Positions 28,617-37,568 of a stretch of DNA of 64,000 nt are shown one piece after another. The notes below the pieces were generated by a model, which saw only the letters and a program-made list of their open reading frames with translations, searched no databases and was not told the origin of the DNA. Within the stretch, counting starts at the first letter, position 1. Each line of letters opens with the position of its first letter. Source of the stretch: Belliella calami (lineage in GTDB: Bacteria; Bacteroidota; Bacteroidia; Cytophagales; Cyclobacteriaceae). The stretch is from assembly GCF_022549695.1 (NCBI RefSeq), contig NZ_JAKZGS010000004.1, positions 340,243 to 404,242 on the forward strand, in the 5' to 3' direction. The translations under genes and the position numbers were made by a program.

Positions 28617-29325
28617 TGCCTAGATTGTTTTTATAGAATTGAACAATAGCTGTATGGTAAGTCCTATTGCTTTTTCTGTATTTGACTCCTTTTTCTTTTA
28701 GCATTTTTCTTGTAGATTTTTTGTCCAGGCCTAGGATACCGATGATTTCATTTTTACCTTTTATATCGATCAAATCCTTGTCATGAAGAAGGATGAAATT
28801 TTCGTATGAATCAAAACGAGAATTTCTTTCCAACCCTTTGATTTCTCTTTGCACTGATTTTCTATGAAAGGCAAAAAGACCATTAGGCACTACTTCTTCC
28901 AAAAATCTTTCTTTATAATCTTGGTTATTCCCAATCAATTGGCCTTTGACAAAGCGAACAGCGCCAAGCTCGGATTTAAGTATGAATTCACTTACTTTAT
29001 TAGATTGAATCATCACTTTTTTAGCATGTGTCGGATTGAGAACTACAATGTTTTGGGAGACCAATTCATAAAGAGCTGGGACATCTCTGTAAACTATCCC
29101 ATTGAAAACAATGTCAGCGTAGGTGTAAGAATTGGTTTGGAAAAAAGCATGTCCTAAAAAAACACTTGGGTACTCTACATATTCCCCACCATTGAAAATC
29201 TCAGGTGTCATAGGAATGCTATTGGTATAAAGCGCCATTGGTAACTGGTTTTGTGCCGACACATGAAGTGTTGCATAAGCATAAAGGAAGATGCCAAAAC
29301 CAACTTTGAAATAGTATTTTATCAT
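28609..29325 (-). CDS. Secreted protein of unknown function, first gene of receptor operon
   Basis: 238 aa from the ATG at 29325, which opens a clean signal peptide (MIKYYFKVGFGIF..VSAQ); an upstream extension to 29379 would put 18 residues ahead of it. No family recognised with confidence. The body is mixed beta with basic C-terminus ('KSTRKMLKEKGVKYRKSNRTYHTA'). It overlaps the receptor gene by 8 bp, so it is the first cistron of the operon and probably a periplasmic component of the same uptake route. Confidence 0.75.
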   Translation of the reverse strand: MIKYYFKVGFGIFLYAYATLHVSAQNQLPMALYTNSIPMTPEIFNGGEYVEYPSVFLGHAFFQTNSYTYADIVFNGIVYRDVPALYELVSQNIVVLNPTHAKKVMIQSNKVSEFILKSELGAVRFVKGQLIGNNQDYKERFLEEVVPNGLFAFHRKSVQREIKGLERNSRFDSYENFILLHDKDLIDIKGKNEIIGILGLDKKSTRKMLKEKGVKYRKSNRTYHTAIVQFYKNNLGNE

Positions 29326-29561
29326 TATGCTAAAAGAAATAGATGTTGTGAATAGGGTGAAAGTCTGCTTAACATGCAATTTAGATAAATTATGCGCTTA
29401 AGGATAACCATTAATTTGAAATCGTATTTATATTATACAGCTGGTTATGGCGGGATTTGAAATCAATTTTACTTATTTATCAGTAGCCATTTTTTTATTG
29501 GTTTTAGCTTTTTCGAATTGGATAACTTAATTTGTGACTTTTCAACCAAAGCCAATTATCA

Positions 29562-31655
29562 TTGTCCGGATTCTTTGATACCAAGATAGAATTTCTAAAA
29601 GGAATGGGTCCGCAAAAAGCCGCCCTTTTCAATAAAGAATTGAATATTTTCACTTTTGGTGAACTGATACAGCATTACCCTTTTCGATACGAAGACCGTA
29701 CAAAATTCTTCAAAATAAGAGAATTGAATGAAGACCTTGACCATGTGCAGGTCATCGCTAGGGTAAGAAGTGTAGAGACAATAGGAGAAGGTAGAAGAAA
29801 GAGGCTCGTAGCCCATATTTTTGACGAGACTGGAGAAATGGAACTGACTTGGTTCAAAGGTATTCAGTGGGTTGTCAAAAAGCTGGTGACGGGAGCTGTC
29901 TATGTGTTTTTTGGCAAACCAGCCAAATTTGGCAGGAAGTTTAGCATAGCCCACCCAGAGATGGATGTGTTCACAACTGCCCAAGAAGAGCGGAATTCTT
30001 TTCAACCTGTCTATCCTACTACTGAAAAACTCAGGGCTAAATATTTAGATTCTAAAGGGATATCAAGAATTATGGAAGGGCTTGTCGCAACAGCCTATCC
30101 TCAGATTCAGGAAACAATGCCCGAGAATGTCTTGCAACGCTTCAATCTGATCCCCAAAAAAGAAGCACTTAAGCAAATCCATTTTCCCGAAAACCCCGAA
30201 ATCCTCAAAAGAGCTAGGTATAGACTGAAATTCGAAGAGTTTTTCTACGTACAATTGAGGCTACTAAAGCTGAAGCTTACCCGAACGGAAAAATCCCAAG
30301 GGCAAATCCTCAATCAGACAGAGTTGCTCACCAAATTCTACAAAGAGCATTTACCTTTTGAATTGACAGAAGCACAAAAGCGCGTGGTTAGGGAATCATT
30401 TGCGGATATGAAATCTGGCAAACAAATGAATCGCCTGATCCAAGGGGATGTGGGAAGTGGGAAAACCATGGTGGCATTTATTTGTATTTTGATAGCAATC
30501 AGCTCTGGAGCACAAGCTTGCTTGATGGCACCGACGGAGATTTTGGCCAATCAGCATTTTGAAGGACTGAAAGAATATGCCGATTTGATGGGTTTGAATA
30601 TTGCCCTGCTGACTGGCTCTACTAAGAAATCTGCCCGTAAAGTAATTCACGAAACATTGCTTTCGGGTGATCTCCATATCATCATCGGAACCCACGCCTT
30701 GCTAGAAGATATTGTGCAATTCAAAAACCTTGGATTGGCCATAGTCGATGAGCAGCATAGATTTGGTGTAGCTCAACGGGCTAAGCTTTGGGCGAAAAAT
30801 GAAAGGTTTATTCCCCACGTTTTGGTGATGACAGCTACGCCGATTCCACGTACTTTGGCGATGACATTGTATGGGGATTTGGATATCTCAGTGATTGACG
30901 AAATGCCCTTGGGGAGAAAGCCGATCCAAACTGTGCATAGATATGACAAAGACAGGTTGAAAGTTTTTGGTTTTATGCGAAAGCAGATCGAATTGGGAAG
31001 ACAGGTTTATCTCGTTTATCCATTGATTGAGGAATCAGAAACTTTGGATCTAAAGAATCTGATGGATGGCTATGAAAGTATCTGTCGGGCATTTCCCGAG
31101 TACCCAATCAGTATTGTGCATGGGAATATGAAAGCTGCCGATAAGGATTTCGAAATGCAGCGATTTGTCAAAGGAGAAACAAAAATCATGGTAGCCACGA
31201 CAGTGATCGAAGTGGGGGTGAATGTGCCCAATGCTTCGGTGATGGTCGTAGAAAATGCAGAACGATTCGGGCTTTCTCAATTGCATCAGTTGAGAGGGAG
31301 GGTAGGTAGAGGGGCTGATCAGTCTTATTGTATTCTGATGAGCAAATACGAGCTCTCCAAAGACAGCAGAATCCGCTTAGATACCATGGTAAGGACAAAC
31401 AATGGCTTCGAAATCGCCGATGTTGATTTGAAGCTTCGAGGTCCAGGTGATTTGATGGGTACACAGCAAAGTGGCGTTGCTGATTTGTTGATCGCTGACT
31501 TGAGTAAAGATGCAGCAATCTTGACCTTGGCAAGAGATGCGGCCCAAGAACTCCTACAATCCGACCCCGATCTCTCCCAACCTGAAAATGCCTTAGTTCT
31601 AAGACAAATCCGCGCTCAAAAGAAGCATGAAATCAATTGGAGTAGGATTAGTTAG
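29562..31655 (+). CDS. recG: ATP-dependent DNA helicase RecG
   Basis: 697 aa branch-migrating helicase acting on stalled forks and Holliday junctions. N-terminal wedge/OB domain, Walker A 'GDVGSGKT', DExH box reading 'DEQHRFG', helicase C motifs 'TTVIEVGVNVPNA' and 'QLRGRVGRG', C-terminal TRG region. The start must be TTG at 29562: an in-frame TGA at 29535 precludes an upstream ATG, and the next Met (residue 15) would remove the conserved 'TKIEFLKG' start of the wedge domain. Family length agrees with TTG. Confidence 0.95.
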   Translation: MSGFFDTKIEFLKGMGPQKAALFNKELNIFTFGELIQHYPFRYEDRTKFFKIRELNEDLDHVQVIARVRSVETIGEGRRKRLVAHIFDETGEMELTWFKGIQWVVKKLVTGAVYVFFGKPAKFGRKFSIAHPEMDVFTTAQEERNSFQPVYPTTEKLRAKYLDSKGISRIMEGLVATAYPQIQETMPENVLQRFNLIPKKEALKQIHFPENPEILKRARYRLKFEEFFYVQLRLLKLKLTRTEKSQGQILNQTELLTKFYKEHLPFELTEAQKRVVRESFADMKSGKQMNRLIQGDVGSGKTMVAFICILIAISSGAQACLMAPTEILANQHFEGLKEYADLMGLNIALLTGSTKKSARKVIHETLLSGDLHIIIGTHALLEDIVQFKNLGLAIVDEQHRFGVAQRAKLWAKNERFIPHVLVMTATPIPRTLAMTLYGDLDISVIDEMPLGRKPIQTVHRYDKDRLKVFGFMRKQIELGRQVYLVYPLIEESETLDLKNLMDGYESICRAFPEYPISIVHGNMKAADKDFEMQRFVKGETKIMVATTVIEVGVNVPNASVMVVENAERFGLSQLHQLRGRVGRGADQSYCILMSKYELSKDSRIRLDTMVRTNNGFEIADVDLKLRGPGDLMGTQQSGVADLLIADLSKDAAILTLARDAAQELLQSDPDLSQPENALVLRQIRAQKKHEINWSRIS

Positions 31656-31747
31656 GGTTTTAGTTCAATATGAATTTTACTCCTTTTGAATCAATTTCAG
31701 CAATTGGTTTACAAAAAGATTTACTTTTTCTGATGAGTTTTTTAATA

Positions 31748-32959
31748 TCACTTTTGTAGTTTTTCAAGTTTAAATGAGATAAAGCGTAAAGTGTTTTCAT
31801 CCATTGCCATTTTTGTATAGTTGACTTTTGGCTGCGAAATCATTAGACCTTCTTTGCTTACATAGCACATATTGTACAGATATTCATAATTGGGTAAAGA
31901 TACCTCTCCAATAAGGTTAATGTCCTTGTCAAAAATTTGAACAATTGGTTTCTTTGAGTCTTTTCTTTCACCATTATTTTCTAATTCGGAAAAATTTGGT
32001 TCTTCAATTATTCTATAATAAACGTTTCTATAAGGGTCAGCAAGAATATTATATACCGTGTATGAATTTAAGAAACGATTAAAAATTTGTTCTCTCGTTG
32101 GCTCTGAAAGAAATACTTGATTAGTTTCTTTGAAAATACCTGTAGGGTTTACAAAACTTGGGTTTTGTACCATATTTTGAGTTTTTCCAATTGAATTTGA
32201 ATATTGATAAGTGATAATAATTCCCGTGGAATCTAGATTAGGTGCCATCCTTGGGATATCTCCATCCTCCCAAAAACCATCATTCATCTTTTTGGGATAA
32301 ACTGAAAATTTTGATAAAGAATCCTGAGAATTTATATAAAAAAGGTTTATACTAAACTCTGAAGTAGGTTTGGAAGATGATTCAGGAAGTCCACTAATAT
32401 AAAGGTTTGAATTTTTCAAGAATAAACTTGGAGAGTAAGTTTTCATCCAAGGGATACTGGCATTGGTTTCAGTTGACATTCCATTTGAAGGGTTTATGAG
32501 TCCAGTAGTGAAAGAAATATCTCTTAGTTTCTTTGGATGCTCCTTGTCACTAACATCATAAAAAAGAGCCTTATATCTGTATGTATCTATTAGGCAAATG
32601 GTATATCTATTCAGAAATGAATATCCTTGTATTTTACCAACTCCCTTTGGACCATTAACATCAAATGCTATTGATTCAATAAATGAATAAGTCTTTGCAT
32701 CATAAATGTATATGGAGTTATTGTATTCATTTAAAAAAGTAAGCAAATTTTCACCATTAAAATCATAATGTTGAATATGGTTCATGAACATGCTTGTTTG
32801 ATCATCTAATGCAAAATCGACGTGACCATTTTTTTTTAAGGTATATTGGAGCTTAGAGTCGTACTCAAGATTACCATTACAGGATAAAAAAAGGCTTAAT
32901 ATAAAAAGGATTAACAAAGGGGGGACTCCCCCTTTGTTAAAGTATTGAAAAGATTTCAT
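31748..32959 (-). CDS. DUF4221 lipoprotein (beta-propeller-like)
   Basis: 403 aa, lipobox LFLSC (Cys27). Repeating blade-like segments ('IYIYDAKTYSFIESI', 'PIVQIFDKDINLIGEVSLPN') typical of DUF4221 proteins of Bacteroidota, whose function is not established. It follows the small secreted peptide gene by 10 bp on the same strand, so the two probably form an operon. Candidate role: surface lipoprotein that binds or processes the small partner (inference). Confidence 0.82.
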   Translation of the reverse strand: MKSFQYFNKGGVPPLLILFILSLFLSCNGNLEYDSKLQYTLKKNGHVDFALDDQTSMFMNHIQHYDFNGENLLTFLNEYNNSIYIYDAKTYSFIESIAFDVNGPKGVGKIQGYSFLNRYTICLIDTYRYKALFYDVSDKEHPKKLRDISFTTGLINPSNGMSTETNASIPWMKTYSPSLFLKNSNLYISGLPESSSKPTSEFSINLFYINSQDSLSKFSVYPKKMNDGFWEDGDIPRMAPNLDSTGIIITYQYSNSIGKTQNMVQNPSFVNPTGIFKETNQVFLSEPTREQIFNRFLNSYTVYNILADPYRNVYYRIIEEPNFSELENNGERKDSKKPIVQIFDKDINLIGEVSLPNYEYLYNMCYVSKEGLMISQPKVNYTKMAMDENTLRFISFKLEKLQK

Positions 32960-32969
32960 ATATGATTTT

Positions 32970-33209
32970 TTAAGGAGTTACTACTACATCAGGTAAACAA
33001 CTTCCACCTGATCTAGCACAGTATATAGCATCCCAACTCCAAAACATAAAATAATACCGAGTATGTGTAAAATGACGGTATTCGGTTGAGTCAATAGTTT
33101 CAGCTTCTTCTTCTGTTTGTGCATTTAATGTAAAAGAATTTGGATTAAAACTTATTCCAATCATTAGGAATAGTGCTATTAAAGTCACTGTTTTTGATAG
33201 TAATTTCAT
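32970..33209 (-). CDS. Small secreted peptide next to DUF4221
   Basis: 79 aa from the ATG at 33209, which starts a signal peptide (MKLLSKTVTLIALF.. to about residue 31, LNAQ). A reading from 33314 would need TTG and lacks a signal-like start. The mature part is about 48 residues: acidic 'TEEEAET', aromatic-rich 'RYYFMFWSWD', then a Cys pair in 'CARSGGSCLPDVVVTP' at the very C-terminus. In layout this resembles small secreted NVEALA-type peptides found beside propeller lipoproteins in Bacteroidota, but the motif differs. Function unknown. Confidence 0.65.
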   Translation of the reverse strand: MKLLSKTVTLIALFLMIGISFNPNSFTLNAQTEEEAETIDSTEYRHFTHTRYYFMFWSWDAIYCARSGGSCLPDVVVTP

Positions 33210-33320
33210 AGTGATAAAATTTAGTAAGTGAAATAATTTATTTTGTGGCAAAAGCCTGTAAACAAATCTTAAAAAAATCACTGCGCAGTTATTTTGTAAT
33301 GATTTGATATTCAATTATAA

Positions 33321-33348
33321 ACATAAAACATAAAACATAAAACATAAA
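33321..33348. repeat. Tandem repeat, 4 x 7 bp (ACATAAA)
   Basis: Four exact head-to-tail copies of ACATAAA, followed by a T-run. Upstream of the small secreted peptide gene; its copy number could vary by slippage. Confidence 0.9.
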
Positions 33349-33579
33349 TTTTTTTTATGGCGATTTTATAACTTTCTGATAATCAGTAAAAAAAAATTGT
33401 ATAAAATGTAGTTCTTTCAACCCTCTAGTTAGTTTTTAAGTTGTCATTGTGTTGATAATCTATTGCTTAACCTATGCTTTTCCCCCAATAGTCAGCTCAA
33501 AATATCTATGCAACGATTAACAGCATTATTCGATGCAAAGTATGCGGCGATTAATTTTGTATTCGACTATCCTTGTTTA

Positions 33580-33606
33580 TATTCGTTGTAAAATAAGCAA
33601 CGAATA
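33580..33606 (+). promoter_or_regulatory. Palindrome abutting fic start codon
   Basis: Perfect inverted repeat TATTCGTTG (33580-33588) and CAACGAATA (33598-33606) with 9-nt AT-rich spacer; the second arm ends at the base before ATG. It could be an operator bound by the winged-helix tail of the Fic protein, or an RNA hairpin masking the initiation site. Confidence 0.6.
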
Positions 33607-34707
33607 ATGACTTATATCCATCAAAATGCTAATTGGCCATCTTTTCATTGGAAAAATAAAGAGATTATCAATCTATTGAGTCAAGCCAGAAATCTGCAGG
33701 GAAGGCTATCGGGAAAAATGGAATCCCTGGGTCTTGATTTAAGAAATGAAGCGATGTTGGACACCTTGACGCTTGATGTACTGAAATCATCTGAAATAGA
33801 AGGGGAATATCTCAATCCAGATCAGGTTCGTTCTTCAATTGCTAGAAAGTTGGGTTTAGAAATAGCAGGTTCTGTCGAATCGGATAGGCATGTGGATTGT
33901 GTAGTTGAAATGATGGTCGATGCTACTCTTAATTGTTTTCAGCCTTTGACCGTGGATAGACTTTTTGATTGGCATGCTGCATTATTTACCACAGGTAGGA
34001 GCGGAATGTACAAAATCACTGTAGCTGATTGGAGAAAAGACTCTACGGGACCCATGCAGGTAGTTTCTGGTGCTTTGGGAAAAGAAAAGGTATATTTTCA
34101 AGCTCCTGATGCTGCGTTGGTTGAGAAAGAGATGCGTCAGTTTTTAGATTGGTTCAGTAGCAATAATGAAATCGACTTGGTCTTAAAAGCGGGGATAGCG
34201 CATTTATGGTTTGTTACGATCCACCCTTTTGAAGATGGAAATGGTAGGATCACAAGAGCTTTGACAGATATGCTCTTAGCCCAATCCGATAAAAGCAATC
34301 AACGCTTCTACAGCATGTCGGCCCAAATCCGAATTGAAAGAAAAGCGTATTATGAAATTTTAGAAAAGACGCAAAAAGGAAATCTTGATATCACAGCATG
34401 GATCCAATGGTTTTTAAACTGCCTGATCAATGCATTGCATGCCGCAGAAGCTACCTTGGTTAAGGTGTTGTTCAAGGCAGATTTTTGGGCAAAACATTCA
34501 AAAACGCTGCTCAATGAAAGGCAAAGTAAAATATTGAATATGTTGATGGACGAATTTGAGGGGAACTTGACCTCTTCCAAGTGGGCAAAAATCGCCAAAT
34601 GCTCTAAAGACACTGCTATTCGGGATATAAATGACCTAATAGCTAAAGAAATTCTCAAAAAAGAACCAGCAGGTGGTAGAAGTACGAATTATGAGTTAAA
34701 GAGATGA
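33607..34707 (+). CDS. Fic-domain AMP-transferase with winged-helix C-terminus
   Basis: 366 aa. N-terminal DUF4172-type region, then an intramolecular inhibitory motif SSEIEG (61-66, pattern S/T-x3-E-G/N, class II Fic), the Fic core HPFEDGNGRITR (206-217) with catalytic His206, and a C-terminal winged-helix DNA-binding domain (about 300-366, 'SSKWAKIAKCSKDTAIRDI'). All catalytic and inhibitory residues are present, so it should be an active, self-restrained adenylyltransferase. The wHTH tail and the palindrome next to the start suggest autoregulation (inference). Targets unknown. Confidence 0.93.
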   Translation: MTYIHQNANWPSFHWKNKEIINLLSQARNLQGRLSGKMESLGLDLRNEAMLDTLTLDVLKSSEIEGEYLNPDQVRSSIARKLGLEIAGSVESDRHVDCVVEMMVDATLNCFQPLTVDRLFDWHAALFTTGRSGMYKITVADWRKDSTGPMQVVSGALGKEKVYFQAPDAALVEKEMRQFLDWFSSNNEIDLVLKAGIAHLWFVTIHPFEDGNGRITRALTDMLLAQSDKSNQRFYSMSAQIRIERKAYYEILEKTQKGNLDITAWIQWFLNCLINALHAAEATLVKVLFKADFWAKHSKTLLNERQSKILNMLMDEFEGNLTSSKWAKIAKCSKDTAIRDINDLIAKEILKKEPAGGRSTNYELKR

Positions 34708-34760
34708 AATTTAATAGATATAAGGTAAATTGCTTTGGTGAAGAAGTATAAAGGGAAGTT

Positions 34761-34961
34761 TTGGAAAGACATAAATTGACTCCCAATAGTTTTAAAAATC
34801 TAGCTCTCCACAATCTCAAAGAGAATTTTAAACAAAAATCATATAAAATCATCGAGATCTCAGATGCTGATGATCCCTATTCCAATGCAATCCCCCATGA
34901 TGGAGTTGCTTACCAAAACAAGTTGTTCAAAAAAGTAAGGGTGAAAGCTGTCTTGCAGTGA
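34761..34961 (+). CDS. Doubtful small ORF after fic
   Basis: 66 codons with TTG start, closed upstream by TAA at 34749. Not recognised; moderately basic, no signal or membrane segment, though the composition ('YKIIEISDADDPYSNAIPHDG') looks protein-like rather than random. It may be a degraded gene. Lies 54 bp past fic. Confidence 0.25.
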   Translation: MERHKLTPNSFKNLALHNLKENFKQKSYKIIEISDADDPYSNAIPHDGVAYQNKLFKKVRVKAVLQ

Positions 34962-35025
34962 AGCTCAGCATTGATTTTTGTAATCGGAATTAATTTTTAA
35001 AAACTTCGAAATCTAATTTAAACTA

Positions 35026-36324
35026 ATGAAAATCCAACTTACAGTATTTTTTGCAATAATTTTTGTTGCAAAAGGACTCTCACAAGATGTGCTAATTAGG
35101 GATATTAGCATTATTCCCATGTCGTCGGATACCTTGCTTGTAGAAAAAAGCATATTGATTCAAAATGGTAAGATCAAACAAATTGGCGATTACAAGGATC
35201 TTCCAAAAAACAATGAAACTGACATAATAGACGGAAAAGGTAAATTTCTTATGCCCGGACTCGCTGATATGCACGTACATTTACCTGAAGATGATAAAAT
35301 TGAAAATCTTTTGCTTGCAAACATAGCAGCAGGAGTGACACAAATTCGGATAATGAACAGTAAAGCTTCCCAAATAGAGTTGAAAAAACAGGTGGAAGCA
35401 AAAAAGTATCTGGTAAGCCCCAATGTCCATATTAGTCATATTATAAGACGTGGTGAAATATATTCGAAAGATCGAGCCGATAGTTTGATGAAACAAATCA
35501 AACTAAGCAAAATTGATTTCATTAAATTATTTAGCGTCACAGATAAAGATACTTTTAACAACCTGACTGATTCAGCCGAGGAGCATGGTGTCATAATCTG
35601 TGGACACTATCCCGTTTATTTGGCTTTTGGTAAGGCAGAAATGCATCCAATGGAAGAAGTGCTTGGAAGAAACTTCAAGAGTATAGAACATTTGGCTGGT
35701 TATAACTGGATAAGTACTGAAGAGGAGCTTGACAGTTTAATTCATTTGACAAAAGAGAAGCACATTTTTAATTGCCCTACACTTGATTGGGATGTTATGG
35801 CTTATAATCTACAATATCCAGAAGCTTATAAGAATAGACTAACCTACCAATTCCTTCCAAAGAAGTTGACCCATAATTGGGAAGAGAGGTATCTATTTTC
35901 AATTGAGGAAGCTGGAGGGGAAGAAAAGGTTTTACAGTCCAGAGATGGGTACAAATCCAGTTTCGATCTAAAAATTGGTATTTTGAAAAAACTATATGAA
36001 AATGATTGTTTGCTTCTGATTGGTGGAGATGCGGGAAATAGTTTTCAGGCGGATGGATTCAATGTATATGAAGAAATGATTCATTGGAGCAATATTGGGA
36101 TTGACAATTTTACAATCTTAAAATCAGCAACTGTCACACCTTCTCTTTTTTTTGACCAAAGTAGTGCTTGGGGAACTATTGAAGTAGGGAAAAATGCAGA
36201 AATGATAATCCTGACAAAAAATCCATTGGAACAGATCAAAAATATTACAACCATTGAAAAAACAATTGTTGGTGGATTTGTATATAACAACGAAGAACTG
36301 TTAAATCAAATTGAACTTTTCTAA
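35026..36324 (+). CDS. Secreted imidazolonepropionase-like amidohydrolase
   Basis: 432 aa, signal peptide to about 19 (..GLSQ). Metal-dependent TIM-barrel amidohydrolase: HxH at His83-Val-His85 ('DMHVHLP'), carbamylated-Lys region 'DFIKLF', 'CGHYPVY', metal Asp in 'GGDAGNS', and the C-terminal beta-sandwich motif 'GTIEVGKNAEMIIL'. Family members include prolidase-like and imidazolonepropionase-like enzymes; the substrate is not predictable. Periplasmic or lipoprotein-like location from the leader. The downstream ParE remnant starts right at its stop. Confidence 0.9.
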   Translation: MKIQLTVFFAIIFVAKGLSQDVLIRDISIIPMSSDTLLVEKSILIQNGKIKQIGDYKDLPKNNETDIIDGKGKFLMPGLADMHVHLPEDDKIENLLLANIAAGVTQIRIMNSKASQIELKKQVEAKKYLVSPNVHISHIIRRGEIYSKDRADSLMKQIKLSKIDFIKLFSVTDKDTFNNLTDSAEEHGVIICGHYPVYLAFGKAEMHPMEEVLGRNFKSIEHLAGYNWISTEEELDSLIHLTKEKHIFNCPTLDWDVMAYNLQYPEAYKNRLTYQFLPKKLTHNWEERYLFSIEEAGGEEKVLQSRDGYKSSFDLKIGILKKLYENDCLLLIGGDAGNSFQADGFNVYEEMIHWSNIGIDNFTILKSATVTPSLFFDQSSAWGTIEVGKNAEMIILTKNPLEQIKNITTIEKTIVGGFVYNNEELLNQIELF

Positions 36325-36530
36325 ACTTGAATTCAATAAGAATTGGAATTAAACCAGGTCTGAATTTTAGTTCAAATTTCTTATCTTTAAAAATCAAAAT
36401 CTGGAAATACTTGATTTATAAAAACTATAAATTAATTTATTCTGTAGATGTGGAAAATAGATTTATAAAAATTGCTGATGTTTTTGATACTAGACAGAAC
36501 CCAATTAAAATAGGTCGAGATAAAATTTAA
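36315..36530 (+). pseudogene. Truncated RelE/ParE toxin remnant
   Basis: Reading frame open from 36315, best TTG at 36327, stop at 36530; about 67 codons. The last 35 residues ('NYKLIYSVDVENRFIKIADV' then 'FDTRQNPIKI') match the C-terminal strands of RelE/ParE toxins, whose typical end is 'VFDTRQNPxKI'. The N-terminal helical hairpin and any ATG are missing, the remnant overlaps the amidohydrolase 3' end, and no antitoxin gene is adjacent. It is therefore a relic of a type II toxin-antitoxin locus rather than a working toxin. Confidence 0.65.
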
Positions 36531-36646
36531 ACAATGACTCCATCCCAAGAGAAGGTCAAACAGATATTTTTTAAAAAAGAAGCCTTTACAGAAAAGAGAA
36601 AAGTAAATTCCATCTTAAATTTGTTTTGCAAGCAAATCATTAATCT

Positions 36647-37234
36647 ATGCCACAAAACAGATACTTTATCATTTACAAACCCTTTGGAATTCTGAGTCAG
36701 TTTAGTGGTGATGCCAACACCTTGAAAGAACTTGGTGATTTTCCTTCTGATGTCTATCCAGTTGGTAGGCTTGACAAGGATAGTGAAGGCTTGCTGCTTC
36801 TGACCAATGACAAGTCCCTCAATCACCATCTGCTCAATCCCCGCTTTGCACACAAAAGAACATATCTGGCACAAGTAGAAGGTATTCCTACTTCAGAAGC
36901 GATCACCCAACTGGAAAATGGAGTAGAGATAAATGTAGATGGAAAAATGTACCATACCAAAAAAGCCAAAGCACTTTTGCTCGAAGAAGAACCGATTCTT
37001 CCACCACGAAATCCGCCTATTCGCTATCGCAAAAATGTCCCCGATTCTTGGATTGAACTCAATCTGATCGAAGGCAAAAACAGACAAGTCAGAAAAATGA
37101 CTGCAGCGGTCGGTTTTCCTACTCTCCGATTGGTACGATATGCCATGGAAGATTTGCTAATTGCAGGTTATGAAGTCGGAGAAATCCGTGAATTTGATAA
37201 GAAGTCAATCTACGAATTGTTAAAAATTACTTAA
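36647..37234 (+). CDS. RsuA/RluE-type rRNA pseudouridine synthase
   Basis: 195 aa pseudouridine synthase without the S4 domain found in RsuA and RluB, matching the short RluE class (23S rRNA U2457 in E. coli). Catalytic Asp43 in 'VGRLDKDSEGLLLLTND'; later motifs 'LNLIEGKNRQVRKM' and 'LRLVRYAM'. RNA target is inferred from length and class only. Single gene, no terminator visible. Confidence 0.9.
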   Translation: MPQNRYFIIYKPFGILSQFSGDANTLKELGDFPSDVYPVGRLDKDSEGLLLLTNDKSLNHHLLNPRFAHKRTYLAQVEGIPTSEAITQLENGVEINVDGKMYHTKKAKALLLEEEPILPPRNPPIRYRKNVPDSWIELNLIEGKNRQVRKMTAAVGFPTLRLVRYAMEDLLIAGYEVGEIREFDKKSIYELLKIT

Positions 37235-37568
37235 AGATCAGCTTCCTAGGACTTACATTTTGGCTTAAAACATATTTTGTCCTAATTTAGCCTGAGTTTG
37301 AAAAAAGAATCAAGAAAAAACCTATTTGAGATAAGATTGATGAAGCTTGCTCGTTCATTTCATTGATAGTTGTCATCGGAGAAATTAACGTTTTGAATTT
37401 TCATCTACAGTAATAAAATGAATTACGTTCTCAAATTTGTAGAAGCTTGTGCGCTAACACGCTGTTGTCAGACGACCTTTGACTATTGACAAGTAGATAT
37501 ATGTCACAAGTTTGATTTAGTTTCAGACTTCATCAACATAAGAAATAAAACAAATAATTAAACATCCC
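37235..37568. other. Intergenic region upstream of moxR
   Basis: About 334 bp with no supported gene, repeat or terminator. Presumably holds the moxR promoter; no clear element recognised. Confidence 0.5.

Larger units (their letters stand above)
33210..33606. other. Intergenic region with tandem repeat and fic palindrome
   Basis: About 397 bp between the small peptide gene (-) and fic (+). It contains a 7-bp tandem repeat (33321-33348), a very AT-rich stretch, several 'ATTCG' half-sites (about 33528, 33561, 33581) and a palindrome touching the fic start. No gene. Confidence 0.6.

Noticed and set aside
36327..36530. Functional RelE/ParE toxin
   Set aside because: Lacks the N-terminal half, an ATG and an antitoxin; kept as a remnant.
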